DNA of 64,000 nt, taken from contig NZ_JBPCZH010000001.1 of NCBI RefSeq assembly GCF_051251085.1, positions 186,001 through 250,000 of the forward strand, given 5' to 3'. How positions within the stretch are numbered: the first letter of the stretch is position 1; each line of letters starts with the position of its first letter. Below, one piece after another: positions 62,716 through 64,000 of the stretch. The DNA comes from Cernens ardua (GTDB lineage: Bacteria; Pseudomonadota; Gammaproteobacteria; Pseudomonadales; Halomonadaceae). The position numbers and the translations under genes were made by a program. The notes below the pieces were generated by a model. The model was not told where the DNA came from. It worked only from the letters and a program-made list of their open reading frames with translations, and searched no databases.

Positions 62716-64000
62716 TTAGTTGCTGTCTCGATTCAGCAGAAAATAAACAAGTGCAGCAGTGATACCACCACCAAAAATCGCAAAATCATGCAGGGAATCG
62801 ACCGGTATAAGCGTCATGACCAACGCAACAATAATGGCCGGGACGAGTGCCTGAATAGCCTTGGGATTGATACCATTACGATACCAGTACTGTCCCCCAT
62901 GGTCGCGACTGTACAGGGAATCGATATGTATCTGCTGATGTTTCACCCGATAATAATCGGTCAGGATAATGCCGTAGATCGGCCCGATGACAGCCCCCAG
63001 TATGCCCACGGTATATTGGATGAGTTCAGGGCTATTGAACAGCTTCCATGGCATCACCAGAATAGCCCCTAAAGCAGTGATAAAGCCGCCGGTACGGAAG
63101 GATACCCAACGCGGCGCCACATTCGAAAAATCAAATGCCGGTGAAACAAAATTCGCCACAATGTTGATACCCATCGTGGTCAACATGAAGGTCAATGCTC
63201 CCATCAACGCCACCGTTGTGTCGTTCAATTGTGCCACGGTCTGAATGGGATCGGTGATCATTCTGCCAAAGACTGGCAATGTGGCTGACACCATGACCAC
63301 GGTGGTGGCCGAAAAGAGCAGAAAGTTGATCGGCAACCCCCACCAGTTGCCACGGCGAATAACCTTCATGCTACGGCAATAGCGACTGAAATCGCCGAAA
63401 CTCAAGGTCGGCCCCGCAAAGTAGCCGACCACCAGAGCAGTGGCTACAATCATTTCCCACCCCTGCATGGCAGGTGAAAGCACCTTGTCGCTGAGGGAAA
63501 AATGCAGATTCTGCGGCCCCGCTTCTATTACCAGCCAGCCCGCCAGCATGAACATGGCGAGGTACACCAATGGTCCGGCCCAATCAATGAAGCTGCGTAC
63601 ACTTTCCATCCCCTTGATGAAGACCAGTACCTGAAAACACCACAGCGCCATAAAGCCAAGCCATCCGATGGCAGATAACCCAAGAAAGTGCATGTGTTCA
63701 AGAAAGGCAAGCGAAGGGAAAACGCGTAGCAGTACGATAATCAGCGCATTCGAGGCCAGAAATGTCTGAATACCAAACCACACCAACGCAATACAGCCAC
63801 GCACCAGCGCAGGAATATTGGCCCCAAAGACGCCGAATGATATACGACAGATGACGGGATAAGGCACTGCCGCCTGTTGGGATGGCTTCGCCAGCAGGTT
63901 GGCAAAACATTGCACTATAAGAATGCCCACCAATAATGAGAGCATAACCTGCCACCCTGCCAATCCAAGGGAGAACAGGCTTGCTGCAACAACATAGCCA
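62716..64000 (-). CDS. NCS1-family nucleobase/allantoin-type permease, 5' end cut
   Basis: The frame is open to the window edge (about 428 codons seen) and the upstream bases still encode family-like sequence (GYVVAASLFSLGLAGWQVML), so the N-terminus lies outside. Signatures of the NCS1 (PF02133) fold are VPYPVICRISFGVFGANIPA and the AGPTLSFGDFSRYC-like segment (FAGPTLSFGDFSRYCRSM). FVSPAFDFSNVAPRWVSFRT and GPIYGIILTDYYRVKHQQI follow. About ten membrane helices are visible. Substrate candidates are uracil, cytosine, allantoin or hydantoins; the sequence alone does not decide. Confidence 0.9.
   Translation of the reverse strand, partial: GYVVAASLFSLGLAGWQVMLSLLVGILIVQCFANLLAKPSQQAAVPYPVICRISFGVFGANIPALVRGCIALVWFGIQTFLASNALIIVLLRVFPSLAFLEHMHFLGLSAIGWLGFMALWCFQVLVFIKGMESVRSFIDWAGPLVYLAMFMLAGWLVIEAGPQNLHFSLSDKVLSPAMQGWEMIVATALVVGYFAGPTLSFGDFSRYCRSMKVIRRGNWWGLPINFLLFSATTVVMVSATLPVFGRMITDPIQTVAQLNDTTVALMGALTFMLTTMGINIVANFVSPAFDFSNVAPRWVSFRTGGFITALGAILVMPWKLFNSPELIQYTVGILGAVIGPIYGIILTDYYRVKHQQIHIDSLYSRDHGGQYWYRNGINPKAIQALVPAIIVALVMTLIPVDSLHDFAIFGGGITAALVYFLLNRDSN

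Overview
The window looks like a stretch of chromosome from a gammaproteobacterium, most likely of the Halomonadaceae/Oceanospirillales type. This is inferred from gene order and protein resemblance, not from a search. Conserved gammaproteobacterial blocks are present: the dnaQ-rnhA-methyltransferase/gloB-mltD neighbourhood, and the thrS-infC-rpmI-rplT-pheS-pheT-ihfA translation block. No phage, transposase, CRISPR array or rRNA operon was seen.

Layout. At 1-24.7 kb there is mixed housekeeping: a cut YbfF-like esterase, a YhhQ-type queuosine-precursor permease, a MatC-like carboxylate permease, sohB, nudC, dnaQ, rnhA, gloB, mltD, ycaO, an omega-amidase followed by two tiny overlapping ORFs, an LrgA/LrgB pair, a Pmp3-type peptide, tRNA-Pro(GGG), a TetR/SMR efflux pair with a clear operator palindrome, a rhodanese, an LprI-like secreted protein, a CorA-type transporter, an aminotransferase and several small unknown genes. 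At 24.7-43.5 kb lies a large cobalamin island. One arm (minus strand) is cobT-cobS-cobU-cobC-cbiB with bluB, covering the lower ligand and nucleotide loop. The other arm (plus strand) follows a cobalamin riboswitch and reads chlID-type chelatase AAA+/VWA protein, cobO, cobB, cobE, cobW, cobN, a universal stress protein and cobQ, covering aerobic cobalt insertion, adenosylation and amidation. At 44.2-46.8 kb lies eutB-eutC, the adenosylcobalamin-dependent ethanolamine ammonia-lyase and so a probable consumer of the product. At 47-52.6 kb are small unknown genes, a LysR regulator, a YfcL-like protein, ppnN and a MioC-like flavodoxin. At 52.9-61.1 kb is the translation block (minus strand). It is followed by an OmpA-family lipoprotein and the end of an NCS1 permease gene cut by the window edge.

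How the genes fit together. The island holds the cobaltochelatase large subunit CobN with a fused AAA+/VWA partner in place of separate CobS and CobT. It also holds CobW, a,c-diamide synthase, adenosyltransferase, cobyric acid synthase, CbiB, the nucleotide-loop enzymes and the oxygen-dependent DMB synthase BluB. The methyltransferases and reductase that build the corrin ring are not in the window. Only the plus-strand arm has a recognisable B12 riboswitch.

The most unusual structural signal is a set of at least nine separate short tandem duplications (unit 14-19 bp, 2-4 copies), nearly all between genes or at gene ends, each with its own sequence. Other points worth attention are an AUC start for infC, an in-frame stop after a strong Shine-Dalgarno/ATG just before mltD, two unannotatable overlapping micro-ORFs after the omega-amidase, a possible switching element downstream of the riboswitch, and a 640-base hairpin-rich stretch without a gene.
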